Source: Saccoglossus kowalevskii (lineage: Eukaryota > Hemichordata > Enteropneusta > Harrimaniidae). From it: a stretch of 45,616 nt of DNA. Location of the stretch: assembly GCF_000003605.2 (NCBI RefSeq), contig NW_003107587.1, positions 530,559-576,174 on the forward strand, in the 5' to 3' direction. How positions within the stretch are numbered: the first letter of the stretch is position 1; every line of letters begins with the position of its first letter. Made by a program: the position numbers and the translations under genes. This document shows, one piece after another, positions 1-13,800 of this stretch. Under the pieces are notes generated by a model. It was not told where the DNA came from. It searched no databases and worked only from the letters and a program-made list of their open reading frames with translations.

Positions 1-1913
1 TGATGATACCCGCTTGTGTCTACTGTACGTCTATACTGTATGCATGCATGAGAATATCAGCTGGTGTCTACTGTACGTCTATCTTGTATGCAGGGTGGGG
101 ATATCAGCTGGTGTCTACTGTACGTATATCCTATATGCAGGGTGGGGATATCAGCTGGTGTCTACTGTACGTCTATCCTGTATGTAGGGTGGGGATATCA
201 GCTGGTGTCTACTGTACGTCTATCCTGTATGCAGGGTGGGGATATCAGCTGGTATCCACTGTACGTCTATCCTGTATGCAGGGTGGGGATGTCAGCTGGT
301 GTCTACTGTACGTCTATCCTGTATGCATGGGAGGGAATATCAGCTGGTGTCTACTGTACGTCTATCCTGTATGCATGGGTGGGAATATCAGCTGGTATCT
401 ACTGAACGTCTTTCCTGTATGTAGGGTGGGGATATCAGCTGGTGTCTACTGTACGTCTTTCCTGTATGCAGGGAGGGGATATCAGCTGGTGTCTACTGTA
501 CGTCTATCCTGTATGCAGGGAGGGGATATCAGCTTGTGTCTACTGTACGTCTATCCTGTATGCAGGGGTGGGGTTATCAGCTGGTGTCTACTGTACGTCT
601 ATCCTGTATGCATGGGTGGGAATATCAGCTGGTGTCTACTGTACGTCTATCCTGTATGCATGGTGGGAATATCAGCTACTGTCTACTGTACGTCTATCCT
701 GTATGCAGGGGTGGGGATATCAGCTGGTGTCTACTGTACGTCTATCCTGTATGCAAGGTGGGGATATCAGCTGGTGTCTACTGTACGTCTATCCTGTATG
801 CAGGGCGAGGATATCAGCTGGTGTCTAATGTACGTCTATCCTGTATGTAGGGTTGGGATATCAGCTGGTGTCCACTTTACGTCTATTCTGTATGCAGGGT
901 GGGGATATCTGCTGGTGTCTACTGTACGTCTATCCTGTATGTAGGGGTGGGGATATCAGCTAGTGTATAATGTATGTCTATCCTGTATGTAGGGTGGGGA
1001 TATCAGCTGGTGTCTACTGTACCTCTTTCCTGAATGCAGGGGTGGGGATATCAGCTGGTGTCTACTGTACGTCTATCCTGTATGCAGGGGTGGGGATATC
1101 AGCTGGCGTCTACTGTACGTCTATCCTGTATGCATGGGTAGGAATATCAGCTGGTGTCAACTGTCCGTCTTTCCTGTTTGCAGGGGTGGGGATATCAGCT
1201 GGTATCTACTGTACGTTTATCATGTATGCAGGGTGGGGATATCAGCTGGTGTCTACTGTACGTTTATCATGTATGCAGGGTGGGGATATCAGCTGGTGTG
1301 TACTGTACGTCTATCCTGTATGCATGGGTGGGAATATCAGCTGGTGTCCACTGTACGTCTATCATGTATGCATGGGAGGGAATATCAGCTGGTGTCTACT
1401 GTACGTCTTTCCTGTATGCAGGTGTGCGGATATCATCTTGTGTCCACTGTACGTGTATCCTGTATGCAGGTGTGCGGATATCATCTTGTGTCCACTGTAC
1501 GTCTATCCTGTATGCAGGTGTGCGGATATCATCTTGTGTCCACTGTACGTCTGTCCTGTATGCAGGTGTGCGGATATCATCTTGTGTCCACTGTACGTCT
1601 ATCCTGTATGCAGGTGTGCGGATATCATCTTGTGTCCACTGTACGTCTATCCTGTATGCAGGTGTGCGGATATCAGCTGGTGTCTACTGTACGTCTATCT
1701 TGTATGCAGGTGTGCGGATATCATCTTGTGTCCACTGTACGTCTTTCCTGTATGCAGGTGTGCGGATATCAGCTGGTGTATACTGTACGTCTATCCTGTA
1801 TGCTGGGGTGGTGTTATCAGCTGGTGTCTACTGTACGTCTTTCCTGTATGCAGGGGTGGTGTTATCAGCTGGTGTCTACTGTACGTCTTTCCTGTATGCA
1901 TTCCTGTATGCTG
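1..1913. repeat. Minisatellite, 47/48-bp unit, about 40 copies, truncated by the window start
   Basis: Units recur every 47 or 48 bases and are built on GATATCAGCTGGTGTCTACT followed by GTACGTCTATCCTGTATGCA and a G-rich spacer (GGGTGGG, GGGGTGGG or TGGGTGGGA). The unit has almost no stops and the length alternates between 47 and 48, so open frames of up to about 317 codons appear in all three plus-strand frames. These have no start context or domain and repeat the same shuffled peptides, so I treat them as artefacts. The array ends with a partial unit before the unique sequence at about 1914. Nearly every unit carries an EcoRV-type GATATC and an E-box CAGCTG. Confidence 0.96.
1421..1804. repeat. 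48-bp subfamily block within the minisatellite (8 units)
   Basis: Eight successive units start with GGTGTGCGGATATCA at 1421, 1469, 1517, 1565, 1613, 1661, 1709 and 1757, exactly 48 bp apart. Six of them carry the diagnostic CATCTTGTGTCC in place of CAGCTGGTGTCT; the units at 1661 and 1757 keep the older core. The block is more uniform than the rest, implying recent expansion. Confidence 0.93.
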
Positions 1914-4900
1914 TTTCTTTTGATGTTATTCTACTTGAATTGGGTTATCTTTAACAAATGCATGTGCGTATTTAGGGTCCCTGGTTGCCCTATAATAATC
2001 ATTACGTTGCTTCCGTTAATATAATGATATAAGATTTAGTTATTACCGTGAGTGGGGAAGACAATGAAATTTAATTTCCTACCAACAACAAGTTTACCGA
2101 ATTTCCCATCATTAATTTCGAAATATCATCAATAACAGTTTACAAACGATCAACCGTCCACGTCCAAACGATCAAGTCTGGGATACTGTGTCACCCTACG
2201 CATAGAACACGCATTCATACACGAGGCCATGGAGTCATATAGTTTCTGTTTATTAACAACTTTTCACATGAATATTAGATCCCCAGCTTTAGATATATGT
2301 GTTGGAATTTGATTTGAGTAAACCAATCGCTTTTAAAATTTAGGAGTAATACTTTACACTATCTATAATTACCAATATGTGTGTAGTTGAATCAGTTTCA
2401 TTTGATGTATGTCAAGGTAATAATACTGTTTACTATTCGATCAGCTGTGAAATATGTCGGACACAGGATGCATTTGGTGCATGTGTAACATTCATTCATA
2501 TTGTATGTACATGTTCTTACATATAGACTGCCATGGTAGTTATCATTTTTGTCATTCTTCAAATGCCTGAATAAACGAAAATAGCTTAAACCATCTCAGA
2601 ATCTACTAAAAGGGAAATGACTGGTAAGACACGCTAAATAAACAAATTCAAAACATTCCAAAGAAAAAAACAATTTCCGGTTTAGAGAGAAGCTTATTTC
2701 ACAGATTGAATTCAAAAGTCTGCTAACCATTTCAGGTTGTAAATTTCACAATATTCAAATTATGTATAGTATGTATTTGTCGATGTGTAACTTATACCTG
2801 TATGATCCTACAACTTACATTCAATGTATGTAAGTGAATATTTATTCTAGACAATATAATGTATTTAACTTTAAATGTAACATTCTCTAATTTATGCTTT
2901 CTTACTACAAAAATACCGAAATAGAAATAAATAGAAATAAGTAATAGAATAAGTCGGCCGCTTATACTCGAGCCAATATTCGTATACGTTTGTGTTTTTA
3001 TTCATATGTGATAGTTCATATGTTTTAACCATATTATATTATATTGTTATAAGGAGTATCAGATATGATTATTAATAAATAATCAGCTTTCAATATATCA
3101 TGAAATGACGCAATCACGTTCTTTATAAATAATGCATATATTTATAAATAATGTAAAATGTATATATTATTTCATCAAAATACACTCTATTATATATTAA
3201 TACGTTGTGGTTTTTAACATTATAGACATATATTTGTTGAAACTTCAATATCTCAAAATATTGTATAGTTTTCAAATGTACGGCATAGAAAATGCATGAA
3301 TGCAAAATTGTGTAAACTATTTTGATTCGGACTTTTTGTTCTGAACACATTTTGAACGCAAGTTGCGCGAAACAACCCTTTTTGTGAATGATAAATTCTG
3401 CTAAAAATATCATTCCTTATGTTTTAGGGACAATACAACAACAGTCAATAATCGACGACCTCCGCTTTACCGTCTTCGTGCATACTTTGAGGTATCCCCG
3501 TAATAACCTCATATTATTCTAATTGCTAAAGATAGACAAACTTATATTAGTTCATTCAGTGTTCAGGACGTCTATACTATGATTCCATGACAATGAGTAG
3601 CCACGAAATACACCGAATTAGTAACATAATAAGCGGGCTGCCGTTAATGTTCACAGAAAGAGTTTCGTATATGAAGAAAAACCAAAAATGATGGACTTGT
3701 ATTTATAGCTTTAATAGTCATATTATTGCAGTTATATCAAAATGAGTTCCACATCGTCATTAATTCTCTCAGAAATATTTCTAAGTGAACTGTTGCTTAG
3801 GGCCATAAGCAGATCATTAATAAAAAAACAGAAAGACAACGGGGTCCTTGAGGCACTCCATACCGAATGCCATTAGTAGAAGTAATTTACCTAAAACGAA
3901 AACAACCCGAGCCTTTCATTACAAATACAAATTAAACTATTACAAGGTTTTTTTTTTATCAGAAACGCCGCAAATAGTAAGTCGTATCAATAATTAAATG
4001 TTTTTCCCTCCACCATATCAAATGATTAACATATGCCTTGGAAATCTAGGTTTTGATAAACTAGGTATTTGATAAATAGGCGTAAATTTGACAGGAAGGT
4101 CCCCGGATGGAGGTAGACATTAAAATACGTTAGGTAGCATTAAAATATGCAATTCTGTTGTCAGGGTCATAAGCTAATGATAACATCATTGGCAAGACTA
4201 TCTGAAATAAATGAAGCATAAACAAGTAACAGAAGACGTCACAATTTAGAGGTCACGTGCGAGATTTCAAACATATTATGTATCTACCATAATAATCATT
4301 CATATTAATTAGTGGTCTTGATATTATCTGATATACGGTCGCATAGAAAATATCAGAATCTAAACATTCAGTTTGACAGTAGACACTTTCATTTGCATAT
4401 CTTGACCTAAAAACCGTGTAAAACAATGCTAGGAAGTCAGACTTTCTTTTGCCAAATTAGATTAAACATTCAGCAAGTAAGGTTTAAAAGCTCCCTCTAT
4501 AGTTTGCTAAAAACAAAAAAATAAGCACAGCACGAGTCTTCGAAGCCAAGTTCTAATAATTTAGAACAATCAAGACAGTATGCTTCCCTGTGCGCATGCG
4601 CAGAATTTCGTTCAGTTATCTGCACTTGCTTAGAGGTTAAAACGTCAAACCAAAATTAAAATGTAACGATGTCTTATCAAATCCAATTTAGACCATAGCC
4701 ATATCTGTCTTTATTTATTTGTGTAGCAAGCAAATCAATTTAGCATTTACATGGTTTACGGTTGAGCACAAACAGCTAATAAATGATCTATTAATAATCA
4801 TTGTATTTTTCTATTTTCGCACTCTCCTGCTTCACATTCTGTGTCACGACTTCGTTCTTTGTCCGAAATCAGCGCTTGTTTTTCTTTTGACTTATGTTGA

Positions 4901-7574
4901 TTAAATTTCTCCGATTCATTGTGAGATAGTTTAGAAATGTCGGTATACTTGCTCGCTGATTAAGAGTTTATGAGCGTGCATCATACTCCAAAATCAACCT
5001 TCAAAAATCGGTAGGGTTATGGACTATTAGTTGACACAACATCATCTACGTTCTTTTTTAATATAGAATGAAACAGCAATAGGACAGGGCATTCAATACG
5101 ATTCAGCAATGGACCGACTTTGTGTCAAACGTGAACAACAAAATCAACTCCTGGAATCATTTCGTTCATGCCATTTTTATAGAAGGCGCACTTAATTTGT
5201 CCCATTGCAGTTAGCGTAGAATTTGAATAGCCTTGTATCGCTGGTGTAGTTCTAAAAGCGCAAAGAGTGTTGCTTGATTTCTTCTTGCGAGACCAACATT
5301 GAGTATCTCCGGAAATACTGTACCTACACTGGCAAAGGATGAACGACATTTTTCCATCTTACAACACTCATACAACATAGCTCTATTGAAATATATCTTT
5401 ACAACAACCACGACCGTCTTTCTTGACTTCTTTTTTAATCAAGCGGTCTCAACTTTCCACCATTCTATTGTGAACACCACCAGGCTGGAAGTCTGCAGAT
5501 ATTGTAAATTTTAAGACAGCATTCTAACCGATGTTCTCCATGAGCCACCTTTCCACACTCCACTAATTCTTCGTCCCGCAAATTCAGGTGAGTGTTATTT
5601 GTGTGACGAGTTCGACTGATTCTACCAGACTTTCGCAGTTCTATTCTCAATCAGTAATTCATATTCTTACTATGCCATCACACATTTTGTTTTCCGGCCA
5701 GTCAAAAGGCATATTTTTCGTTTTAGCGTGCATTGATAAGTTGCGATTCGTACAAGCAGTCTAACAAGTAGCAAAACTCCAGTGATTCTCTGGAATTGAT
5801 AATCACAGTATCTAGTTCAGGCTTAAAAATACATATGAGTATTCTCGGTTTCAGGTAATCGAGATGGTAAATGATATACTGTATAAAATCAAGGATAAAA
5901 CATTTTTTGTTATAAATGCGTCAAGTGCCGGAAGACTTTCTTCTCAGCTACGAACAGTTTTGGTTTCAAATATCAGTGTCAGACGATTATATGTGCATTG
6001 TTGTTAGAAGATTTAGAGCACGTACTGGAGTCAATAGAATTGTTGCGTTGGCAGATCATCTTCTCGCACACACGGGTATTCATTTTATGTTACTTGTTCT
6101 GTGTTTTAAAATTTCCTTGAAACATTGGGGCGGCACGCTCTTAAGCGCAAACAGGTGTCAAGGTGTTTGTACTGTTATGTGATTCTATTTTCTTTCTATT
6201 ATATAATAACATTGTATTATTTCGAGCTCAATACACCGTGTTGTGTGTTACACACCTGTTTTTGTACTGTTTTCACTTTTGTATTGTTATTGTTTGCTTC
6301 TTCGGTGTTTGGCGAACATTGGCTCGTCTTTCCTGTCACGTTGTAAATACTCATATTTTAAGTGTTCTGCTTATATCCTGTTATTTTCCATCTGTTCCAT
6401 TTGGGTGTAGCGAGGCGTGCTGTGCTGTGTGGCAAAAATGTCTGCACACACGGGGCCAGTTATGTTGCCAACTTCTCGTAATAACAGTTCAATGTCATGT
6501 TGATTTAGTCTATGATAGTTCTGTTGTTCCAGCTTCACGTATAAAGCATGATGCCATTATTGTTGTGGAGTTAAATTTAACAATCCAAAATGGTTTAATA
6601 TGAACATTGTGTGTTGGAGTACATTTGCCTCATTGCCGATTTTGTGACAGAATGGCAAAAAATGCGTGCTAGTTTCAATATTCTACTAACTATGATGGGG
6701 TAATTAAAAGAACAGAATCAAATTACTCACACAGCAGTACTGCAATTTGTTCTAATTTGAAAAAATAAATCCGTGAAACATGACAACACTATCTTTGTAT
6801 AAACTTTTTACACATACAAACATTCTTTCGCATAAAGGGGATTGAAATGGGTGCGTGACATGAATCCCTCACAGAAAGCAATGTGCGCCACTATGTTCTC
6901 TTTGAAACATTACTCGAAAGTTCTCTCAACACTCCTAACAGAAATGATTATAAAAATGTGCTTCACTCTGCTTTGCAGGATTTACCCTAGACTGTCGACA
7001 GTCCTCGGGCCTAATGTAATTATGTGTCCCAGACATTCAAATGCCAAGAAGCCTGCTGGTTTCTAGTTGATATGATGCTGATCACGAAATAAATTATATG
7101 CAAATTTATTCTAAATGACCTCCTTAATGCTTGGTCGTTCACGTTATGAACACAATGAATACAGTCACTCTAATCAAAATAACAAAGAAAACTATTAAAT
7201 CATCTAGAACCAAAAAATGAACGTGTATTGTTTGTGGCAGTCAAATAAAATATATAGAAAACCAGAGGAGACTGTTTCGCGGGATCAACTGAACTACGAC
7301 ATGCAAAGAAATCAAATTTGTTGAGACAGAGACGATCAATCCACATCTTGCCAGTTCGTACGCGTGTAGAAAATGTTGACTGAGAGCGTCGACTCTGCAT
7401 AAAAACATGAGTATTGGAAAGGTCGCAGGCTTTTTCCTCCAAGAGAATGGTATTGTGGTATAGTCAAATGTCAAATTCCTCATAACACGCAGACAGGATT
7501 GTTCTATACTCTCTCCACTGGTTGAGCCACAGGGAGCCCAGGAACTTTGATCAACTGTACGCACTCCCTATGAG
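1914..7574. other. No supportable gene; AT-rich non-coding sequence
   Basis: I see no exon set or family motif here. Open frames at 3123-3413 (minus), 5125-5349 (minus), 5916-6182 (plus) and 6163-6603 (plus) are short, compositionally biased and lack recognisable domains. The 6163-6603 frame is Cys/Phe/Val-rich, as random T-rich sequence tends to be. An NRF1-like palindrome lies at 4591-4602. Confidence 0.6.
4591..4602. promoter_or_regulatory. NRF1-type palindrome TGCGCATGCGCA
   Basis: An exact match to the NRF1 consensus core (YGCGCATGCGCR) in AT-rich surroundings. I found no adjacent gene start, so any promoter role is inference. Confidence 0.35.
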
Positions 7575-7609
7575 CGGGGGGTGGGGGTATCGGCTGGTAT
7601 CCAGTGTAA
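7575..7609. repeat. Isolated relic unit of the 47/48-bp minisatellite
   Basis: GGGTGGGGGTATCGGCTGGT followed by ATCCAGTGTAAG matches the array unit (GGGTGGGGATATCAGCTGGT, ATCCACTGTACG) with four changes. It is a single copy, 5.6 kb from the array. Confidence 0.7.
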
Positions 7610-10600
7610 GAAATAGATAAGGGATGAAGGCTCCAGCCAGCTCACATTTTTTAAACTCGAAAAAACAGACGAAAAGAATGAAAAAAAAATCTAAAAAAAA
7701 ATACCAGGTTCAAGAATATTAGTTGCTCCTTCAAATTTCGCCAAAGCCTTACCTACATTTTACCGATATCTGCAGAATAAATCAAGAAAACTACACAAAT
7801 TGACTCCATTTAGGAATTCCTAACGGTTTGCCAGAACGCACGGCACAGTTGGAGGCGTGGCCTGTTCAGCATTTTGTCAACAACCAATCACAAGACTGGT
7901 TACGAACCACATCGAGGTCACGACTCGGTTAGCTCAACTGCATTAATAACAATAATTTAATTAAAATAAAATGAAATCATTAATTTTATATCGCAACGCC
8001 GTTTTTTCTTGAATTAAACATGATCTAGAATCTTAGTTGTTTCTTAAATATATGATAAACTTACCATTGTTACTGACAATGTTAACAATTAGGGTGTACA
8101 ATAAGTACCAACTGTAATTGGTAATGTAACACCCATTTAGTGGTAACTAGTCGGAACAAATATTCAAGATATCGTGTAACCTTGATGTCATTGTTAAACG
8201 ATCAGCTTTACTCGTTCATTTCATGCCATATTTCCATATCATTATAGCAATTAGTGAAATGGAGATCATTTCACATGTTCGACCTTGCAAATGAAAGAAA
8301 TCTTAGAGCAGGTCGAATTTAAGACGAGTTTGCACAAACATCTGTGCTCATATTACAAAATTAGCTAGTGAAAATACCATTATTCTTCACATGGCATGAA
8401 CGTTGTCACGCCATGTTACCCGAAAACTAATGTCAGATTTGAAATGTTCAGAGTATAAGCGATATGCAAATAACACACATCAAATTGATTATAGAGGTAC
8501 ACATAGAATTGAATGTTATATATCATTTTCGTCATATTTTAGTTACGAAAATTGTTTACGAAATTAAAGTCTGAAGTTTCGTATTTCTTGTTACATATGT
8601 TGCCATGTGAATGTTCGTTTGCGTGTATTTAGTGGATGCATTTACTTCATATCAAGACATGCTCTCGATAACATGAGCTAACAATATATGGTTATTGATA
8701 TGAAATGAAATTAAAAATTGTAATGTAACTTCAAGTGATTTCGGTGTGATAATGAATTTTCATAATATTCAATCTTCCCATACCCCATTGTACATATGCT
8801 AAGTGGTATTATGATACACAAAACAATAATAGCTGACGTGAATATGATGAAGTAACACAAATAATGGTATTAGTTGATTTAGTTTATGTTTGTCCCCTTG
8901 CCATTAATCAATCTAGATTTATACGAGTCTGTTGCAGAAAGTAAATTGATGTTTGTGAGTTATCGACGTCAATCCAACTCAATAAACGCCCTTTCTTTCA
9001 CTTCAAGTAATTGTCGATGTTAACTCACAATTTTGGCTGATATAGCTGATATAGTATAAGAAACACTGAGTTCAGTTGATCTAGTTTATGATTTACTAAC
9101 AATTCGCCTTATCTCATCTAGTCTCCATGTTCATTAATAGTTACACCTATATATGGTCATTGGTCGTATATCAAAACACAAATACCATTCAACGTCGTTG
9201 GGATGTCGTTAATTAGAAATATTATTATTCTGAACACGTATTCACTAAGTGTACTTAAGCGGGAGCGTAATCCTTGAAATAAGGTGTGATGAATAGGTAG
9301 AGATATATTCCAAAGGTCTATATTTAACGATCTCCACTCTCTCTCTCTCTCTGTGAACAGGTCGTTAATGGAGTATTGAGTGATGTAAGGTAGTGCAGGT
9401 GTTTGTTTGATGGAGTCAAATTGACATGTCAGATATTTAAGTCAATGCGCAATATTTTGATTCAAACTAGCTGATTTCCACGGTCACAATGTAGTTACGG
9501 GACATTATGTGAACGTTGTCAGTTCTCAAGACGGTTTGTTACTTTTAGTTTGTGGGGATAATATAAATTAAAGATAAATCTTTATATTTATCTCTAAAAT
9601 CTGTGAGACATGTATTTTGGTCGTCAAAGACATTGTATTATTAAGGCAATGTGCACTTAATTGAGCAAAACGCCCACTACGAAATAATATTATAATAATA
9701 ACATTTTATGGCAATCACATTTTGACATATTGGTGGTTATGTAAATTGAAATCTAATATACTGAAAACATATGTCGCGTTATATATAAACCAGAAGCGAC
9801 ATTTTAAAATCAAATTTTGTTTAAATCATATTTGTTGCAAGAACAATTGAAATGTGAACTTAACAATGCAAGGTCTTGATGATAATCCGCTAACTTAAAC
9901 TACACACGTCATGTGACACAAGAATGTTTGGTGTCGCACGAATGCTGGATCATATTTCCCCAATCAAAACGAAACACAAACATCACATATATTACCAATT
10001 AATTTCAATTGTGTATAACGTTACTTTTATTAAATTATTGTTTTCATCTATGTCTATGATTGTAATAGACGCTCACAATTGATTGGATCAACTCTATACA
10101 TGGTTCAATTACGCATTATTGTCCTGTAATCCAAATTCACGTTACAAACAAAGCATCTCTCGGTGCGTATGTAATCGGAATCTGATGTACTTTGACATTA
10201 ATACGCCGCTCTATATATTTACATGGACTAATTACTCGGAACCGAAATTTAAGATTTCGTGTCAATCACCTGATGTGTTCATTGAATAATACCTAGTATT
10301 ATAATAAGATCACGACCATTTATCACATGCATATTCCCGTACTCTAGAACTGACAATTCTGGTATATTTTAGTTTTACACGAATATGTCACATGTGGACG
10401 ACCACTTTGTATATTATTATATCGAATCAACTGCTGAATGTGTGAGTATGGTCTGCGCTCATTCCTCTCCAATCAAATAGTATAACAGCGCGCCGAACAA
10501 TTCGTTGACTAATTGTCAACCAGGCCTGTCCGAACACAGCTGCATGTCGACCTTTATTTTGTTTTTTAAATGTTTGTTTTTTGTGCCTGCGACAGTTCTG

Positions 10601-10635
10601 GACCTTGAATGTTACTGTTGTCTCGCCTGACTTTT
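7610..10635. other. No supportable gene; AT-rich non-coding sequence
   Basis: Nothing recognisable apart from a short CT microsatellite at 9337-9352. Open frames are under 75 codons and resemble no family I know. Confidence 0.6.
9337..9352. repeat. (CT)n microsatellite
   Basis: A run of about eight CT dinucleotides. Confidence 0.9.
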
Positions 10636-10730
10636 TTGTATGTGCAAATTGCAAGTGTTAGTGCTGACACAGTGCATTTTTACCACAGAACTCATATTCA
10701 GGTGTGAGACTACTTGGCAGGGCTGTTCGG
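10636..10730. repeat. Dispersed repeat, copy 1 (partner at 19541)
   Basis: TTGTATGTGCAAATTGCAAG, then TG(T/C)TA and a GTGCATTT...ACAGAA stretch, recurs with gaps at 19541-19625. Divergence is considerable. An open frame (10640-10864) covers it but is not shared with the other copy. Confidence 0.6.
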
Positions 10731-10869
10731 CAATCTCTCTATCAAATGGCAATTTTAATGCGCTATCCTGGCGTCAAGCAAGCTCTGTCGAACACAAGAA
10801 CCTGCGGACCTTAACCAAGGTTCCCAAAAAGTCACACTCGTTAGTGAAAAAAGTTTCTAAATAAGCGCA

Positions 10870-13800
10870 GATCGAATAGAAAATGTGTGTTATAATAGTA
10901 GTGGTATGATAGGGACAGGCTAAGGTAGATGGGAAATATTAAAACAAATCGTAAGAATTTATTGACTTACATTGTACGCCGCCGTTCACAACATCCATGC
11001 AATTAACAGCCAGGAAGTGACTGATATGGTAACATTTGTCATAGTAACAATGTTATATTATATATCAATTTCTTGGAAGCATTGAAAGTTTCCAATAAAT
11101 ATAAGACTTCACTCTCGTTGATTATTAACATTTCCCCAAATTTATACTCTTTTTAAATAAAAAGAGAGTAAGAAACGTTGTTTAATCTAATATTTATATT
11201 CCGTTTTTAATGTGTAAAATTTCTTCCTGTGCATGTAACACCTTTATAGGTGTTTTGATTGACTGTCCATTTTGATTATATGCCTGATAGGTAGTTTATT
11301 TTTATGTCTATAAATGTGGTCACCGAACTACATCGCACAAAAACTGGGTCATTTATTCATGAACATGACCATTTGTTAGGTTCTTTGGTAAACGAATTTT
11401 CAATTGTGTTCGGTAACAATAATTGTTGTCATGAATTTATTATTAAATGTTGGCGATTACTCTTTGTTATGAAATAAAATACGGAAATAGTTTCCAAAAG
11501 TTGTTCCCAAAAGACAGAGGTCGTACTGGGTTAACAACCGTGTCCAAATCAACAATTTTTCAAACTAAAAAATGCTATATAATTTGTTCTTAATTATTAA
11601 TTGAATCAATGCCCACGAGTAACCTTAATATATTGGTCAATGTATGTTAAGTCCCGAATATTTAACCAATCCGACGAAGAAAAGAAAAACCGGAAGCCTC
11701 GCTATGTGAAATAGTATCAGCTGACAAAAATAAAAGCGAAAATACTGTTTACTCGGAAATAGTACTTACGTGCCACCGTGGAGAAATATAATATAATAAT
11801 GTCATTGATGAAATGTGAGTTTTAATTGGACAATCTCATAAGATCAATTACTTTTAATTGGTTGCACCGTTTTTTTTAGTTTATGTGAACGTGTGCATGT
11901 AAAGTTATATTGTGAGAATATAATCACAAGAGCAAGCCGCAAGTCCTAAACATTTCCGTGTACACTTACAGTATTTATTTAATTCCACTTGATTTAAACT
12001 CGCCCGCACTTACTTTGTATTTATTTCGACAGCTTACTATTCCGCCATGAATGGGAGAAGGGTGTGTTACCAATTGCTGAGTTTATCTGGTATTAGTCTG
12101 TTATATTAATGAGTTAATTTACATGCATGCCTGTAAGCCATTTATACTGAATAAATTTAAATAATTTATTTCAATCAAGCAAGTTATATTTTTTTCAGTT
12201 ATCGCCTGAATGGAGCTTTCAATCTGGAACACTGTGTCTTACCTAATTGCTATTAATATTTATATGTAGACAATAGGATTCAAACAGTCAAGATCAATAG
12301 AGTGTTGCGGGTGGTTTATATTTTGATTCTGCACATTCTGCGGTCTGCATTTTCATCAGCTTTCTTCTTGACGGAGCTTCAAATATATGTATACACTGAT
12401 GAGATTCTGGGTTTATAACTTAATCTACTACTATTCAAAGTAAAAATTGGATTACATGTTGACGACGCGACTATGAGGCAAATTTGTACACATTTGCCTG
12501 GCTGAATTGAAAGAAATATCTAAATGATAAAATGATAAGCCAAAGGTTACAATTTCATCATTGTCTATCACAATAGTAGCTGTTGTCACTCCTTTATGTA
12601 TGCCTCATTCTGCTGTACATAGTACGAGTTACAAGTACGCTACTGCGCATGCGCACTCTGATATCCGCGGTGGGAAAAGGGCTGATTTTATAATCGGGAG
12701 TATGTTTGCTGCAGTTTAATAGTTGCTTTAATACCTTCATCCTATTTCACAAAGATATCATAAACTCTCAAAGGCAACCCGGGTTTCTACAATCACAAAG
12801 CACGTTCTTTACAGCACGGAAGCCGGAACACTAAAATCAATGTATTAAACTAAGTTTAAAGAGCGGAATTGTATCGCCACCTTCTGCATGCGATACTGAC
12901 AATTCGGAATTGTAGCGTCCTGTTTCCAATAAATGTGACACAATAACCGACTTATACGATACAGCGCGACTTGATTAAAACAGATCTGTAAGACAAATCG
13001 ATTCGACTCATCAAATATATATTAATTGCCAACATTTGAAAATTGTACTTAATTGTATAAAAAATGCTTCTTCTTACGTGTATGTGATACTATTTTTATT
13101 TTCAAACCAAGTCCGAGTTCAGCTGCATATGCAAAGAGACAAATATTCAAAAGTAGACGATCTGGACCTGACGTTAACTTTAAAACTCACTTGTCCAAAA
13201 TATATTATAGCTATATTTACTAAAGTCGGATGGGATTCCACTCGTCCCTTGCTATAGGACTACGCCCCCCCCATAGTTTCTACCCTTGAAGGTGTATTCA
13301 TAGTTACGTTCTATCTTTGTATTTTGAATCATATATATGATCACGGAGTTATGTTTATTGTGTACAAATCATATCACATATAGATAACCAAATATATCTG
13401 GTTGGGAAAACCAAATCTAAGTCACAGCTACAAAGTACTCATCTTCACAATCACAAGTGGCAACCAGAGTCAGATCTCTCTCAAAATTTAATCGATTGGT
13501 TTCTGTGCCAAGGCCATCAACTCCTAAGATTTACTAATATGTCATCAATAAGTGAACGACTTATCTGGCTATCTGGCAATTGTGAAGACATTTTAAAATA
13601 AAACATGTTTCCATGGCGCCCACACCCAGCTCAATTGTAAAATTTAATTTGTCTCCGTTCATAAATTGTTGCCGCTACGTTATTCACGTACTAAAGGTCA
13701 GACAGATAACGTGATGGTAGAAAATATATTTTTGCTAGTCAAGACAGGAAAAACACAAACATGTTGCGAATGTATTAATATAGAGTCAATATTGCCATCA

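Noticed and set aside
3-2024. Long plus-strand open frames (up to 317 codons) rich in Cys, Tyr and Ser repeats
   Set aside because: They are readings of the 47/48-bp minisatellite in different frames; the peptides repeat and switch frame with unit length, and there is no domain or splice structure.
6163-6603. 146-codon plus-strand frame as a membrane protein
   Set aside because: Hydrophobic and Cys-rich composition is expected from T-rich DNA; no start context, no family similarity, no splice partners.
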